Shown here piece after piece: positions 63,439-64,000 of a stretch of DNA of 64,000 bases. The DNA is from Stutzerimonas chloritidismutans AW-1 (lineage in GTDB: Bacteria; Pseudomonadota; Gammaproteobacteria; Pseudomonadales; Pseudomonadaceae), in contig NZ_AOFQ01000004.1 of NCBI RefSeq assembly GCF_000495915.1, forward strand, positions 1 to 64,000. The letters are read 5' to 3'. Numbering within the stretch: position 1 is the stretch's first letter; every line of letters begins with the position of its first letter. A model generated the notes under the pieces. That model ran no database searches, was not told where the DNA came from, and saw only the letters and a program-made list of their open reading frames with translations. The position numbers were made by a program, and so were the translations under genes.

Positions 63439-63483
63439 TGGTGCCGGAGACAGGAGTCGAACCTGCGACCTTCGCATTACGAA
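63439..63483 (-). tRNA. 3' fragment of tRNA-Thr (anticodon CGT), probable attachment site
   Basis: On the minus strand the 45 bases from the anticodon loop to the end read as a tRNA 3' half: anticodon CGT with loop TTCGTAA, the anticodon-stem 3' side, a variable loop, a T arm with TTCGACT, an acceptor strand CTCCGGC, discriminator A and encoded CCA. The upstream bases do not give a D arm or the matching 5' acceptor GCCGGAG, so no intact tRNA can form here. Such 45-bp 3' copies are left when a tyrosine integrase inserts an element into a tRNA gene. Confidence 0.8.
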
Positions 63484-63634
63484 AGATCGGCACCTGTCAT
63501 CGTAGAAGCTGGAAGCCAGTAAAATCGAGGCCTCCAGCGCACCTAACATGCCGTCCAGTGTGGCTAATGTCAGACTTCGGCCAATTTTGGGACACCACGT
63601 TGTTGCGTGTTGCGCAACATGCTAGGCTCAGCAA

Positions 63635-63913
63635 ATGATCAAAACGTTCCAGCACAAAGGGCTACGCAAGCTCTTCGAAACCGGCAGCACGGCAGGCATA
63701 CAGCCAGCCCATGCCAAGCGGCTACGGATGCAACTGGCGGCCCTGGATACGGCCATGACGATAGACGACATGGATATCCCCGGCTTCCGGCTGCACCCGC
63801 TCAAGGGCGAAATGCGTGGACGCTGGTCGATCATGGTGAACGGCAACTGGCGGCTGACGTTCGAGTTTCGCGACGGAAACGCTTATGTCCTGGACTATGA
63901 GGATTACCACTGA
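63635..63913 (+). CDS. higB: HigB-like toxin (RelE superfamily mRNA interferase)
   Basis: The 92-residue protein matches the HigB/RelE-type toxins, with [15 protein letters not shown], then [12 protein letters not shown] and [27 protein letters not shown] near the C-terminus. It should cut mRNA at the ribosome and is neutralised by the antitoxin encoded directly downstream, the reversed HigBA order. Its stop overlaps the antitoxin start by one base (TGATG). It lies 150 bp beyond the tRNA-Thr fragment, a typical cargo position in a tRNA-integrated element. Confidence 0.92.
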   Translation: MIKTFQHKGLRKLFETGSTAGIQPAHAKRLRMQLAALDTAMTIDDMDIPGFRLHPLKGEMRGRWSIMVNGNWRLTFEFRDGNAYVLDYEDYH

Positions 63914-64000
63914 TGAGCATGCACAACCCTCCCCATCCTGGTGAGTTCATCACCGATATCTACCTGGAGCCGAACGGCATCAGCGGGCGTGAGTTGGCCG
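63913..64000 (+). CDS. higA: HigA-like antitoxin, N-terminal part (cut by window edge)
   Basis: Only 29 codons are in the window. The sequence [20 protein letters not shown] followed by SGRELA is the characteristic opening of HigA antitoxins, which carry an XRE-type helix-turn-helix and repress their own operon. The start overlaps the higB stop by one base, so the two are translated together. Confidence 0.88.
   Translation, partial: MSMHNPPHPGEFITDIYLEPNGISGRELA

Noticed and set aside
62819..63493. A 224-residue open frame on the minus strand
   Set aside because: Its first residues translate the tRNA fragment (the typical VAGSTPVSGT artefact) and the rest has no family, ribosome site or sensible composition.

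Overview
The window looks like a chromosome segment of a Pseudomonas-group gammaproteobacterium, most likely the Stutzerimonas (P. stutzeri) complex. The backbone is GC-rich. It has the pseudomonad order recA-cinA / mutS-fdxA, an SOS (LexA) box in front of recA, urea/amide ABC transporter genes, an AlgI-type acylation cassette and Pseudomonas-style intergenic palindromes. The species is inferred from gene content and style, not from a database match.

Layout. (1) 1 to about 11.85 kb is an accessory block: the 5' end of an HD-GYP gene, a GFA-family protein, an IS66 element with three transposition genes, a LapG-like protease, two paralogous LysR regulators with a GST, a three-domain flavin/iron-sulfur reductase and a DUF1348 protein, a small secreted protein and a complete second recA. 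It ends inside the resident recA, which is cut after codon 166. (2) 11.85-23 kb is housekeeping: the recA remnant with its LexA box, cinA, an acyltransferase, mutS, fdxA, a CsbD protein, a glycosyltransferase/deacetylase/flippase-like operon, a YihY membrane protein and a ClpB-like ATPase. (3) 23.2-35.8 kb is an amide-nitrogen system: amiE, fmdB-like, fmdA, urtEDCBA, and divergently a hybrid sensor kinase with an NCS1-transporter-like sensor plus a NarL-type regulator. A TACGT-N6-ACGTA palindrome occurs upstream of both urtA and fmdA. (4) 36.5-41.3 kb is a surface-glycan acylation cassette (MBOAT, FkbH-like, acyl carrier protein, SGNH-like). (5) 41.4-52.8 kb holds an LpxR-like deacylase, a sigma-54 activator divergent from an FAD monooxygenase, a diguanylate cyclase, a frameshifted TonB receptor and a NIT-domain chemoreceptor. 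(6) 53.3-61.8 kb is a type I restriction-modification island of six tightly packed genes. (7) 62-64 kb contains an M15-like protein, a 3' fragment of tRNA-Thr(CGT) that looks like an attachment site, and a higBA toxin-antitoxin pair running off the edge.

The most notable feature is the recA locus. An island has interrupted the resident recA but brings a complete, diverged recA in the same orientation, 97 bp downstream of the broken copy, so the host's SOS promoter can read into it. The second is the amide cluster, where a transporter-like histidine kinase, its regulator and a conserved operator form a plausible self-contained sensing circuit.
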